A stretch of DNA of 64,000 bases from Phoronis australis (Eukaryota; Phoronida; Phoronidae): contig NMRA01000031.1 of NCBI GenBank assembly GCA_002633005.1, forward strand, positions 1,380,858-1,444,857, written 5' to 3'. The notes under the pieces were generated by a model. It searched no databases. It had not been told where the DNA came from and worked only from the letters and a program-made list of their open reading frames with translations. A program made the translations under genes and the position numbers. This document shows, in pieces, positions 1 through 11,140 of the stretch (position 1 is its first letter; each line of letters opens with the position of its first letter).

Positions 1-1262
1 GAATGGCCGAGTTTCATAACGTGGGCAACATGAATTTTCTGTTTGGGAAAGTAAATCTTGAGTGGACTTACCCGAAGGGCAAGTGAAAGACAATTCTAGT
101 GTCAATCCCTACTCAGATGGATGGATTTCTTCAAATTCAGATTCCCTATTACGGTAAGGGTAACTTATAAAATTGAATGCCTTCCCAAAGGACAACTAGA
201 TGTTCTACTTAATTCGAAGACAAGAGTCGGAAACAACACTACCAAAAATGCCCATGAATGGATCACCTTCAATACTGAATTAACCCCTCCTGTAAGATGT
301 TTTTCATCCAAACCATGTGAAAAGATGACTTTTCATAGAAGCTCCCAGAAAATGGGTGCCATTTTTACGTCTGCTATCTAGAAGGGTGGGAATCCTACTT
401 GTCCAGCTGCTCTTGCCCATCAAAAACAAACTTAATTCTCTGTCGCACTACAACAGCTCCTACCTGCGTCAGAAAAATACTTACAGAACTGTTAAAAACT
501 CCGTTTAAACATAAATTTACTGCCAATTTCTTCAGGAAAAGGAATAAAACTTTTAGTTAAACAGAACACAAAAACAATTAATAAAAATGACTACCAATTC
601 TAAAATTAGCCTTAAAAGCAATATCAGTGATAAGGCCTAGACATGAGATAACACCATCAAGTCCTGTAGAGACTGTAAGGTGTTCTACCCTAATGTAAAA
701 GCTCTGGATTGATTTGATGTGTTGCTGACCTAACACTCTTTCACAGTCATAATATAACTTAGGTTTGAAATACGATTAGGGCAATACTGCACAGGTGTCC
801 ATATGAAGACTAACTCGGGACAGTCTATACATGTAACTGAATTTCAATTAATTTAACACATATCAAGTATAACATTTTATCCTGGTAATACCTGTAGGTT
901 GAAAGATAGATAACACCTGCCGCAAATCCCAGACATATGTCTAAAGTGATAAAATGTGGATCCTTACCACAGACATTATCCTAATAGTTATGAGGAACCA
1001 TAACATTATGTGTGACTAGGCAGTGACAAGCAAAATTTAAATTGTGTCTTTTGCTTGTCGCTTTTCTGAAATAAAATATGTTATTCCTGTTTCTAACCAA
1101 CTTTTCAATGCTAATGTTACTACGAAGTATAGTACAAATTTTCATTTTTGAAATTTCTAATTGTAAAACTATTTTGATGAAGATTTGATTTTGTCTCCAG
1201 ATTTCTGACATGATTTTTGACTAAATATTCCCTTGCTTTTTAACTTAAAGCTAAAATTCGTT
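1..1262. other. No gene recognised
   Basis: AT-rich sequence with only short open frames. The longest, 121-381 on the plus strand, has no recognisable motif and no supporting splice or polyadenylation context. Confidence 0.5.
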
Positions 1263-1616
1263 CTGTTCAGCTGCATTAAACAAAAATTGAAATTACAAAC
1301 CGGACGATTGCCGCACAAATAAAAAGTTCATGTTCAATCAAGGTTTCGTCTATTCATCAGACATCATCAGGACCATATTTACAAAGGACAGCAAGTGCCA
1401 ACATACAGCTCAGGTAACATCCATAAAGTGAAGTGAGAGATACAAGGAATATAGTCAGTAGCTGGTCATTGCCATAGGTGCAGGGTGATGACCAGCTACT
1501 GACTATATTCCCTGTATCTCTCACTTCACTTCATTGATGTTACCTGAGGTGTATGTTGACCGATTTTATGAGAGTAAAAGGCACAATTCGATTTTTGTTT
1601 TTAGCCAGCTGAACAG
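1263..1616. mobile_element. Foldback/MITE-like element with nested inverted repeats
   Basis: The outer ends are inverted copies: CTGTTCAGCTG at 1263-1273 and CAGCTGAACAG at 1606-1616, each followed inward by an A/T-rich match. Inside, a long hairpin pairs 1400-1469 with 1488-1557 almost perfectly, with a loop of about 18 bases. There is no coding capacity. This is typical of a non-autonomous DNA transposon. No convincing target-site duplication was seen. Confidence 0.7.
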
Positions 1617-3751
1617 AGTTTTAAAATTGCAAGTATGAAGAAATAAAAAATAGTAACGTGACTTTTAGATTTATTTTCTCACAAAATTAAAAAAGATTTC
1701 AGTAAGCGTAGTTTTCCTATGGATAATGATTCACAGCATGAAAGCATATTTTCAGAATCTTACAGAAAAACTGCTTTAACAAACGAGGCCAAGATTGGTT
1801 GCAATAAGTAACTGCTATAGTCACTCAAGAAGACACCTATAATAGCTGAAATGGAACAGATCTGAACGTTCCTGAGTAGTTCCTCTGAGCACTTTCATAA
1901 GACCAAAGAGTAGAAAGATTTTGCTTGTATAGAAAACAAAGATACAGAACTGTCATGGCTCTCCATACTATGTCAACTGTATGCATTCTATAATAGTGGT
2001 CTGTTAGTTTTGTATCAAGTAGCCATACACAAACTACATCTAGTTCATTTTGAAGGCATGTTTATTAAGTAAGCCAAAAACACTGATCTCAAGTATCCAT
2101 TTGAACCAATTGGAAAGAGTGGAATTCAAACTAATACGATGTTCATTCAGGCTACTGCACTGGGGGCTTAAATTGAGAACCTTAAAAATCAGGAGGTTAA
2201 GCTGAGCAAATAAACATTTTTTTGAAAAGTTGGAGGTAGGAGTGCGCTAGTACCCAGACGATTGATCGCGTTAGTGCCCAGGAAGTGATCTTGATCACAT
2301 GTGGACTTCATGTGCAAGTGTCATCCATGGACAGCAGACAATGTACTAAGGGGGGGTCTGTCTAGAATGGAGTGATCTTACAGAACAAACTGTTAAATAG
2401 CATTACGCAGCTTTTTATGCAGTGGATCTTCAACTTTTACGATACAAACATTAGTACTGACATGATGCTTACATGAAAACTCTTGCCATTTTTTGCACTA
2501 TTTCACGCCTCTTTCAGTAAAGAGCACTTTGACAGAACGGATCTACTTCCTGCCAAATGAGGCAAGAGACCATTGAAACTGCCTGATTACAACTAACATG
2601 AGCAAGATGTGTATTTTTGGGAAGTAAAATGTCCGATGACAAAGAAGTTCATTAGGACATGGCAATTTTAAGGAAGTTCAAATCTCATAAATTGCAAAAG
2701 CGCAGTATGTCGAGCACGTGTGTCATCCTGGATGAGTTGTACAGTTCTAAACTTTATGTTGACACAAGTGAACAACTAAAACTTAGACTAATTGGTATAG
2801 TACTCAAAGCACAAATCTTGATAAAACGAGTTTAATTATCTGTACAATTATTGGTTTATAATACTGAATATGTTTGAAAATAAAGAATTTTAACAACAAA
2901 TAATTTAAAACTACCACCAAAAGTAGAAATCTTAACATGAAAACGGGAACAATTTCCCATTAGATATTAAAGCTCACCTGAAAACGTTTGAACTAGGTCA
3001 TTTCATCACTACTGATGCTGAAACTGGCATATCCTATTAAAATATGAGGACAAAACGGTCCTGAAATTTCCACATGACATGACAGCAATCACTTTCAACC
3101 ACGGCTATAATGGGTAACTGAAATAACCGAGAACTCCGTCCACAAATCTTTGCAGCACTTGAAGCAGCACTACTCAATGGTAGCATTGACGTGAAATACT
3201 CCTAGATTGGTAAATACACTGCCCAAACTGCAGTTATCTCCCTCCATTTTCGTGTTAAACATACAAACTGTGGATCACATGACCTTGGCATTCAGAAAAC
3301 ATGACTATCAACCACAGATTTCTGAAATGTGGCCAAGTAAACAGCACTTGTAGTTACATAAATATTTAAGAGTACAATTTCAAAGAAAATCAAAAAAGAC
3401 AAAGTTCATTGACAAGCAAATCTGAACTTGTTGTCCTATCTGGTTTGCAATTATATTTTCACTCAAAAATTAGCACTAGCTCTAAGCGATAACTATTGGT
3501 TGGTGCATTACCCACAACAATTACTAACACTCCCCATAAGGCTATGTGCAGTGCTGGTGAACCAACAACCAACGCTGGAATGCTTGAACTTACCTATTCC
3601 CCGCACCTAGATACCGTATGGTATTTTAACAATGAAATTTAAAGGAGTGTAAATCACCAAGCCAAGCCCCTGATAAAATTAAAATGTTACAAAAACGAAC
3701 TGAGTTTACACGCCTGAAAATGTAGAACTCGTGACATCTAACATTAGGCTA
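1617..3751. other. No gene recognised
   Basis: AT-rich non-coding sequence. No exon-like open frame with plausible splice sites and no recognisable repeat was found by eye. Confidence 0.4.
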
Positions 3752-3914
3752 GACAGTGACCAACGTCTCTAGCTGGACTAGGGACAGTGACCAACATCTC
3801 TAACTGGACTAGGGACAGTGACCAACATCTCTAGCTGGACTAGGGACAGTGAACAACGTCTCTAGCTGGACTAGTTACAGTGACCAACGTCTCTAGCTGG
3901 ACTAGGGACAGTGA
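3752..3914. repeat. 31-bp minisatellite, about 5 units
   Basis: Five nearly identical head-to-tail units containing GACCAACGTCTCTAGCTGG, with a few substitutions (AACATCT for AACGTCT, AGTTACAG for AGGGACAG). The array stops abruptly at both sides. Confidence 0.9.
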
Positions 3915-4000
3915 AGCTGTAAAAGCTTCATACGTCAGAAACTTTTCTGATTAAAAAACCGAAGCCACATTGTTATAAGTATAGTTTGCACATAGGCAGC

Positions 4001-4266
4001 CGTCAATGTCTTTAATTCCATTCAACTCAAACAAATACTCTCATAATCAAACTTTTTCTTCAAGCATCTCTTCGTTAAGTTGTCCAATTGGCAAATGGCC
4101 ATTTTTAACCCTGCGCGCGCCAAGAGATATGACGTCATACCACCTGGTGCGCACACTGTTAAAAATGATTAATTGCCGATTTGGGCTACTGAATTAAGGA
4201 GCAATCAAAGAAAAAGTTTGATTACTGGGGTATTTGTTCGAGTTGGAAGGCATTAAAGACATCGAA
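4001..4266. mobile_element. MITE with about 60-bp terminal inverted repeats
   Basis: The left arm, starting CGTCAATGTCTTTAATTCC, is matched in inverse by the right end (GGCATTAAAGACATCGAAG, 4248-4266). The arms share CAAATAC and AATCAAACTTTTTC blocks. There is no coding capacity. Part of the left arm recurs at about 19990-20110 with adjoining sequence, so this belongs to a dispersed family. Confidence 0.75.
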
Positions 4267-4460
4267 GACCTCCGGCTAATTTAAGGTGTCCCTGAAGTGG
4301 CAAAAGTGGAGTAAACAGGTCCCTTTTGAAAATGGCAGCTTAGAACCAGTTTTCACTGAAAAACTGCCATGTCTCTTGTTCAACGAAATTCGTTCCCAGT
4401 AGTCATTTTCAAGATGGAGCCATTTAGTCCACTTTTACCCCACTAGTCTAAGCGCAAAAG

Positions 4461-4640
4461 GTACATAGTTATAATACCGACTTTGATTTTGTAATCAGTG
4501 TGTGGCATAATTTGCCGAAAACCTTCCGGCGTATGAAGCGCCTATAAGAGATAGTCCACCTTGAGACGGTGGCATTAGGCAGGAACCACCAGGTCACAGT
4601 CACCTGGTAGCGACTGCTCAACGTCGACAAGGACGGCGAG
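4461..4640. repeat. Dispersed repeat related to 19845-20210
   Basis: The stretch with AATCAGTGTGTGGCATAATT and GTATGAAGCGCCTATAAGAG matches 20135-20200. The adjoining GAGACGGTGGCATTAGGCAG is the reverse of the CAGTGCCACCGTCTC block near 19860. That block has a loose tRNA A-box appearance (TGGCTCAGTTAGACAGTGCC), so a tRNA-derived SINE is possible but unproven. Confidence 0.35.
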
Positions 4641-5804
4641 TTCAGTTACTCAGAGTCAGACTCGGTTCAATTCAAATCCTGAACTACCGCACTCCTAGTG
4701 TGTCATGAACGTAGTCACAAAACAGTGCAGCGGATTGTTTAAAATTCGAAAGCACTGCTTCGTTAAACTGACAATACTCACCTTAATATTTTGAATTGTA
4801 AAAGTAACGATACCTAAAAGTAAACAGGTGAAACAAAGTTACCACCAACGACTTGGTCCGTTTCCACCAGGGCGCGTCAAAGTTCTGATAGGTGCAAGAA
4901 AAATACACATACTACTTAACTAACTGTGTCTGAAAAAAAAATAACCAAAATTCTTTTGAAAATTTAAATGGTCCATTCAAAGGTAAAGTTTTCTGATTCA
5001 GAATTTGATATAAACTTGTGAATGTGCTTCTGAGTTTCGGTTGCTCTTTACAAACCAGCTGCAGTGGTACACGGAATTTAACGGAAATCACCGGAAATAC
5101 CCGTGAGAAAGGACGCGAGTATCTCGCTCGTTGGGTAAGACCTTATAATAAAATATGTTGTCTTCTGTTAGTTTAAGTGGCCAGTTGTCGAGAAACTGTG
5201 TATGTAATTTATTACTCTTTAAATCGGTGATAATTTAGTACGAATAACGTAATGAGTCATTCGCCTGAAGCTTGTTAAACAACGGAAAATTTATCTCTGT
5301 CGTCTCGTGTTAGGTATGGAGGACGGAGGGTGACCTCTGACTCTGTCCTCGTGTTGTCGTTGACCTAGTTTTCTAGTTTTGTTATCAGTATTCTGATTAT
5401 TCAACGTTGTTGTCTCGTAAGAAATTGCAACACATAGATTATCAATATATTTTGTGTAAAGCAATCATTTGGAATTCGTAGTAGGGCCTACACCATTTTA
5501 AACACTGAGATTTTACCTTATGTAATTCCTTCGTTGTTTGCCAACACGACTACAGATGTCGCAATTATTAATTGTAATTTATCGGTTGGTGTGCAAAAGC
5601 TTTTGAGCTTTGCTCATCACCTTAATACCAGTTTCATCAGAAACTAATGAACATAGTTACAAGAATGTATATTAGGTAATTGTACTCTAGATGACCTACG
5701 CGCATGTTATTGGTATCGTCCGATTCCTTACATTGTTATCATTCCAAAAATCATGAAATGTCTCCTACGGGTTCCCTCTACTCTACTGGCACTATTTCCC
5801 GGCA
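4641..5804. other. No gene recognised
   Basis: No supported gene, RNA or repeat was seen here; open frames are short and AT-rich. Confidence 0.4.
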
Positions 5805-6104
5805 GTTGTGCATGAACTTGGAATACACAAGCACATTTGAGAAATTGACTCTAACAATCATGTTGATAAAAATTTGCCCTGCATTAAATCTCATTACATG
5901 TTGATAAAATAATGTAAATTTAATCCAATCATTTTCAGCTAATTTGCGATCTTATTCACCAATAATAATTGATTTAACCATTCACACATTCCTCTTATTC
6001 TTTGACACAAGTTACGCTAAAGGAGAACATGGGTGATGATGAGGTCAATAATTACACGCATACGCGATCTTGAGATCAACCAGGATTCCAAGTTCATGTG
6101 CAAC
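5805..6104. mobile_element. MITE-like element with 20-bp inverted ends
   Basis: GTTGTGCATGAACTTGGAAT at 5805-5824 is inverted at 6085-6104 (ATTCCAAGTTCATGTGCAAC). The interior is AT-rich and non-coding. A related copy lies at about 20266-20480, where GTGAACTTGGAAT and CCGAGTTCACGCATACACG mark the ends. Confidence 0.6.
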
Positions 6105-7944
6105 GATGATACTACCATGTTAAATGGTAGAATTCATGTGACTGCCAAAACACTTACTTTCCGACTCCCATATTTTGAGCATCTCTCTCTTCATAAGCTC
6201 AAACTGAGCTAGACCCGTTGACCTTGGGGTCGAGCTATGGTACCAAGCATTTGAATTCCTATGGTGACACATCCGCAAACAAGAAACCGTGAAAAAGGGG
6301 GCGGTTTTCGAGGTCCTAATTCGTGAAATGGGTATCACTTCAGAGAATTTTTGTGGATAAAGGGTCATATGATCATAGTTGAAAGAATTTATGAAAGAAA
6401 GGTTTAATTCTGCCCCTTGTTGCTGCATGTTATCTCGGGAAAGCTTTACAGGGGAATCTTGCAAACATCAGAATCAATGATGCTGTTCGTTTATTAAATA
6501 TAGTTTGGACTCTGGAGTTGAGCAAACATGGCAATGTCAACTGAGAAATAGTGCGAACATAAATTAGATGATAAAATAGTGAGGAAACGCTGTAGGAGAC
6601 ATATTCATCTATTTTTGGAATGAAAATGATAGGCGAAATTGAACGATACCAAAATCTTGTGTGTAGGTCAATCTTGTGATATTGCAAACAATTACTATAT
6701 TTTGAATTGCCATTTGCATTACGTTTTAAAATTTCAAAATCCATTGATTGGCTCTGGAGTTAGACCCTCAAAAAAGGAAGGTCTTTTTTCAGCAAATGAA
6801 GTAATGAACCATCGAAAGTTTAAGACAAATTGGTTGGCATGTTAAAGATACCTGTAATTGAAAAAACTATGGCCCGCTGTTTCTCTAAAACAAGGTGTCA
6901 AACACTTTCCATGTAGCTGAACAACATGAAATAAAAACAACCATTAAATTTCGCATTTTGCAAGTGAGAGAATATTACAAATTTTGAAATTCACTATCTA
7001 CTTTCGGCCTGTAACTAAGTACCTTTGGCCCCAAAACAAAATTTGAAGGTATATAATTATAAATGTGAATGAATGATGTCTTTGAAAATGTCAACATAGC
7101 TATTGCTAACGGTATCTGCCATTTACAACGCACACGGTGTGCACACATTATTAATGCTCCTTGTTGCTCTTGTATTGAGTGGGGTGGGAAGAATATGTAG
7201 AAGCAAGAAACTAGTCGTTATTTTTGTTTTTGTTCTTTTACTTTGAGGAATTTGTAGTCCTGAGTTTTTTCCACTAGACATTTAAACTGACATGTTGTTG
7301 ACTGGCTTGCTGTACGCCATAGTGGCACCTGGCGTGGCCAAGCAAAGCATATTTTTCTACTTTTGTCAGTACAAAGCTGACACGTGAATTTCCTACGAGT
7401 TTCTTGTGTTTTACTTGTCTCCCTTGTTCACTTTAGACAGCCCGTCCTGTCAAACTGCTGCAGTACCATCAACAGCCAATGGCAACAGTGATTGTGACTC
7501 GTGGATTCACCACTAGAGGGCTCCCACTACTGAGACTAGCTGCTTCCGTACGTCAACGTTCTTATATTCCTGAGTTTAACAAGTTTTCTGGTTGGCCAAG
7601 TTTCCTGGTATAGTGTTCATATTCTCATGAAAAGTCAACTATTACGTTCTCATATATGTGATGTAGAAGTCCTACTACTACTAGTAGGTATGTGACAAAT
7701 AGGGTCCTTGTTTGAAAACCCGTTTCCTGAAAGATCTCACCGAGGTAGTATCATACATCAAACACACTATGGTAAAATTTCGTGAAACTGTTTGTGTAAT
7801 ATGTTGTTTGCAATAGGTTGGAGGTACTAAATGGTTGTGATTCCTTGTTTCTAAGTATTCAGTAGCACAAGTATTCAGTAGCACACACCCATGCAAAATA
7901 AGATGGGCCACTTAATGGGAATTGGCATTAAAGTGCTATGGGCA
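6105..7944. other. No gene recognised
   Basis: Two overlapping minus-strand open frames (6120-6744) have no recognisable motif or splice context and are not called. Around 7512 lies CCACTAGAGGGCTC, a near match to the CTCF core motif. Confidence 0.35.
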
Positions 7945-8355
7945 GGTCTTGTGGCACCAACAAGCTGTGTTGGTGTCCGGGCCTTGTGACACCAACGAGC
8001 TGTTGTGGTGTCCGGCCTCTTGACATTAACAAGGTATCTTGGTGTCTGGACCTTGTGGCACCAACAAGCAGTCTTAGTGTGCAGACCTTGTGGCACCAAC
8101 AAGCTGTCTTGGTGTCCAGACCTTGGGGCACCAATGAGCTGTCTTGGTGTCTGGACTTGTGGCACCTAGAAGCTGTCTTGGTGTCTGGACTTGTGGCACC
8201 AACAAGCTGTCTTAGTGTGCAGACCTTGTGGTACCAACAAGCTGTCTTGGTGTCCAGAGCTTGGGGCACCAATGAGCTGTCTTGGTGTCCAGACCTTGTG
8301 GCACCAACAAGCTGTCTTGGTGTCCAGAGCTTGTGGCACCAACAAGCTGTCTTGG
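7945..8355. repeat. 35-bp minisatellite, about 12 units
   Basis: Imperfect 35-bp units containing ACCAACAAGCTGTCTTGGTG. The spacing was checked between CTTGG at 8281 and 8316. Each unit is self-complementary (CACCAA against TTGGTG around a short loop), so every repeat can form a small hairpin. Because 35 is not a multiple of 3, long open frames appear on both strands; these are artefacts of the repeat. Confidence 0.9.
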
Positions 8356-8440
8356 TACACTGTGTAACAAGCAGGAGTGTAGCAATCTACTTTTTTACAT
8401 AACGGCATTTTGGGACCCTCAGCTCATGTTCATAACTGCA

Positions 8441-8701
8441 TCAAAGACAACTGACAACATATTTCTGTGCATTCCAGGAGGGATCCTCTGAAGCGTTCAG
8501 CAAACCACAGAACAATACTATCTTTAGATCCGCCCTTCTGATGTCCGTCTTTGGCATCGGCTTCTCCACATTCAGTGCCAGACAGCTAACAGACACATCA
8601 AAGTCGCGGCGAACTCTCTTCTGCAAGAAGGTGTAACAGTGCGTGGTTATACGAACCTTCAGAAACGTGAAGCCCATTTCATACAAAAAACTATTTCTCA
8701 T
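8441..8701 (-). other. Coding-like open frame, unassigned
   Basis: An 86-codon minus-strand frame has balanced, coding-like composition (for example VRRDFDVSVSCLALNVEKP). CACCTTCTTGCAG directly before KRVRRDF could be a splice acceptor. No family was recognised. It could be an exon of an unknown gene, a decayed retrocopy or chance. Confidence 0.2.
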
Positions 8702-9046
8702 TATTTATTTAAAGGAATCTGCCCGGTACTTGGGTACTCAACTGCTAGATACAATGAACTCTACACATCTAGCATATTATAGTTGATGTTTCGCCATGTG
8801 GCAGCCTGTCATGAGGAATATTGTGTTTAAAGTGTGTTGTGTTCAAGTGGCGATGACACAATTTTATTCTGAAAATTGCACCGGACAGTAAAGTGGGGTG
8901 GATTTTGTGCATACAATTGCATGAACTAAGTATGTGTACAGGCTACCTTGCTAAATGCGTCATCTTTCCGGTCCTGAATACATGCCCACACTTGCGTATA
9001 AGTCATCAATCCAATAATTCATCATTTTTTTGTCGTGTTCTTGAAG

Positions 9047-9150
9047 GTGACGAGTTGAGCAGGGTAGAGTGTACGCTTGAAACTATGGTCGTGATGCGGC
9101 CTGGGAAGGGTGTAGAGGAGTCAAAAGGCCCAATTTCATGTAGGCTGTGA
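9047..9150 (+). CDS. Possible terminal exon of an unidentified plus-strand gene
   Basis: A pyrimidine-rich tract (TTTTTTTGTCGTGTTCTTGAAG) ends at 9046 and looks like a 3' splice site. The frame that follows reads GDELSRVECTLETMVV, then RPGKGVEESKGPISCRL and a stop. A canonical AATAAA follows 67 bases after the stop, giving a compact 3' UTR. If real, the preceding exon ends with one base of a split codon. I found no convincing upstream exon in 1-9000 and do not recognise the protein. It converges on the ISPD gene. Confidence 0.3.
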
Positions 9151-9217
9151 CATCTGTTGAATAATACTAACACTTACTGTTCTGCTAGTGTACACTGTTA
9201 TTTATATTCTGTATATT

Positions 9218-9223
9218 AATAAA
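9218..9223 (+). terminator. Candidate polyadenylation signal AATAAA
   Basis: Canonical hexamer in a T/A-rich tract 67 bases after the stop codon at 9150. Its value depends on the reality of the terminal exon at 9047-9150. Confidence 0.35.
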
Positions 9224-9793
9224 ACCAACTCGTAAAAATTGTAAAAGACCCATGAATCTGGATGTTAATTTATTGTAGTGCGTTTTCCTACATACTACGT
9301 ACTTGTTCATTTAGTCGTAGTTGTCACTCATCATTTTGAAGTAATGTGACAAAATGTTGTATGACTTAGCTTTGTCACTAATGGTGTCAACGAATTAATG
9401 GTTGGAACGTGTCCTTGATAGTCACAAACATCTCCCCTTGGTGATCTTGCACCCTTGATATAAGTTAAAGTAATTCAGTGGACCTGTTTTTTAAGTCGAG
9501 AGTTGATGGACTTAAATTTAAGAACCGATATTATTGGTTAAAAACCATTAGCAGTGGTCCAAAGCACAGCTGAACATGCCCAGGGGCTAATCTCTGGTTA
9601 AATCAAATATGGCTGTAGTCCAGCGAGAACCATAAGTGGTCTGTTATGTGGCTTGAACCCACAAAAATGACACTTATGGTTATCTATCTGTTTTCGTTCT
9701 TACTTGTATTGGAGGTATCTGGGAAGAACGGGCATTGAGATGAGGCTAGATAATTTGGCCCGTCTTTGCATGCCAGTTTATGCACCAAAACAT

Positions 9794-10023
9794 GGGACCC
9801 GTTCCAAAAGACTGACTTACGGTAAGTTCATTTTTTTTACTTAAGTTTAAGATTTGTCTCAACTTACAAACTTTTGAAACTTACACATCTGGTGAGACGG
9901 ACAAAATTAAGACAAAACTTAAATCAAAAACTTCAGTTAAATTTCAGATCTCTTCCTTGAAGCAAACTTTAGACAAATTCATGTTTTATTTTCAAAAATG
10001 ACAGTTTTCTTGGAACGGGTCCC
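9794..10023. mobile_element. MITE-like element, ends GGGACCCGTTCCAA / TTGGAACGGGTCCC
   Basis: About 230 bp bounded by inverted copies of GGGACCCGTTCCAA. The interior is AT-rich with partial internal inverted symmetry around AAGTTTAAGA/TTAAGACAAAACTT blocks. A lone AACGGGTCCC at about 28924 may be another end of this family. No clear target-site duplication. Confidence 0.7.
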
Positions 10024-11047
10024 TGGCCTCCAGCAGCTAACTTCCACAGGTCAGAAACCAATCCTCACCTGAGTAAGAAACAAGTTAAGACCAATTACTT
10101 ACAGAAAGTATTCTGAATCAACAACTCAGTTGTTAAAGGTTATCTCCAACCTTATTCACAAAAAATGGCAAGTTATAGGAACTGTCTGATGGTGTAGGTG
10201 GTGCATTGTTTCTTCTCTAGTTTTCGTCTCGTACTTTGAGTTTGCTGTGGAAAAGCAGCTTGCACAGCTTGGTCTCCAGTAACATCAAACTGTAAGTTAT
10301 TTTGAAGCCCTGGCATCACAAATTTAATAACACAAAGCTTCTGCACTAAAATAGGTTTAATTTGGACCATCATGCCCCCGTTTGTCAGAGCAGTAACGAG
10401 CTAAAATTTCACGCAAAATCTCTGACAGCATTGAACTTCTGAGAACTATGGTGTGCATTCCGTAGAGATGAGAAGACTTCAAGAAATATCGCCATGCCTT
10501 CCAAGTGAAGCACGTGATCCCTTAGTGAGATTCCTCTCAATAAGGAGTCCGGTCATTGCAGTGTTTAAAATGAGGGTACTCTGAAGCATGCTTCGTCTCA
10601 TCACACGTATTTAGCATTTGCCATTCAGTCAAGAATTCTGCCTGTGTCTCATTCATCACCCATATTGAGGGTTACAATGGACACAACATTCTAGTAGGTC
10701 TTACTCAAAAAGGGGAAATGATCTAAAACATAGTCACAGTGTTAATGTCCAACAGGCTTCATTGTAACTCCTGCTACAAAATCACCTGACTGTGGTCTTG
10801 CTCGTGAATTGCTATATTGTAAATTGTCAAAAATGAACAACATAGTCCCTGGCTGGTACTTTAATACTTTCACTTCAGAGCTATGCATCACTGTGCATGT
10901 GGTTTCACTGGAACTCGCGTACACTAATTGTGAGCACTGATTGGTTATGAGACTCAAGCGATGAACACCGTGTGATAAGAATCATCCTCTGCCATGTACA
11001 ACCCTCTCGTGGCCGTGTTGTGGTGAAGTGGACCTTGCTTGGACGCA
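10024..11047. other. 3' flank of the ISPD gene
   Basis: Downstream of the ISPD stop codon. It holds minus-strand open stretches (10742-10957 and 10173-10373) without recognisable motifs, probably 3' UTR or flank. No canonical minus-strand AATAAA was found near the stop. ATTAAA variants occur around 10322-10359. Confidence 0.35.
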
Positions 11048-11140
11048 TCACAAGTAAAATGTCTGACCATTCAGTGATGAGTTCTGTCTCCATATAAGAT
11101 CACCAACAAATTTTCCAAGCTCTTCAGCATTGGTTCCAGA
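11048..11140 (-). CDS. CRPPA: ISPD terminal exon
   Basis: Acceptor TTTATTACAG, then 30 codons and TGA. Encodes [20 protein letters not shown] and [10 protein letters not shown]. The end matches the pattern of the vertebrate C-terminus (an A-S-L-I-K-E-R-N-S-G-L-I-G-Q block followed by a few residues). Phase 0 agrees with the preceding exon. Confidence 0.8.
   Translation of the reverse strand, partial: SGTNAEELGKFVGDLIWRQNSSLNGQTFYL

Noticed and set aside
4561-4690. Possible tRNA gene (GGTTCAATTCAAATCC)
   Set aside because: No cloverleaf could be drawn and the A-box lies in the opposite orientation; at best a decayed SINE.
7875-8408. Open frames of up to 154 codons on both strands
   Set aside because: Translation of the 35-bp minisatellite; no start, splice or polyadenylation context.
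10742-11093. Additional ISPD coding exons downstream of the stop
   Set aside because: The C-terminus at 11048 already aligns with the family end; these frames show no motif and no fitting splice sites.
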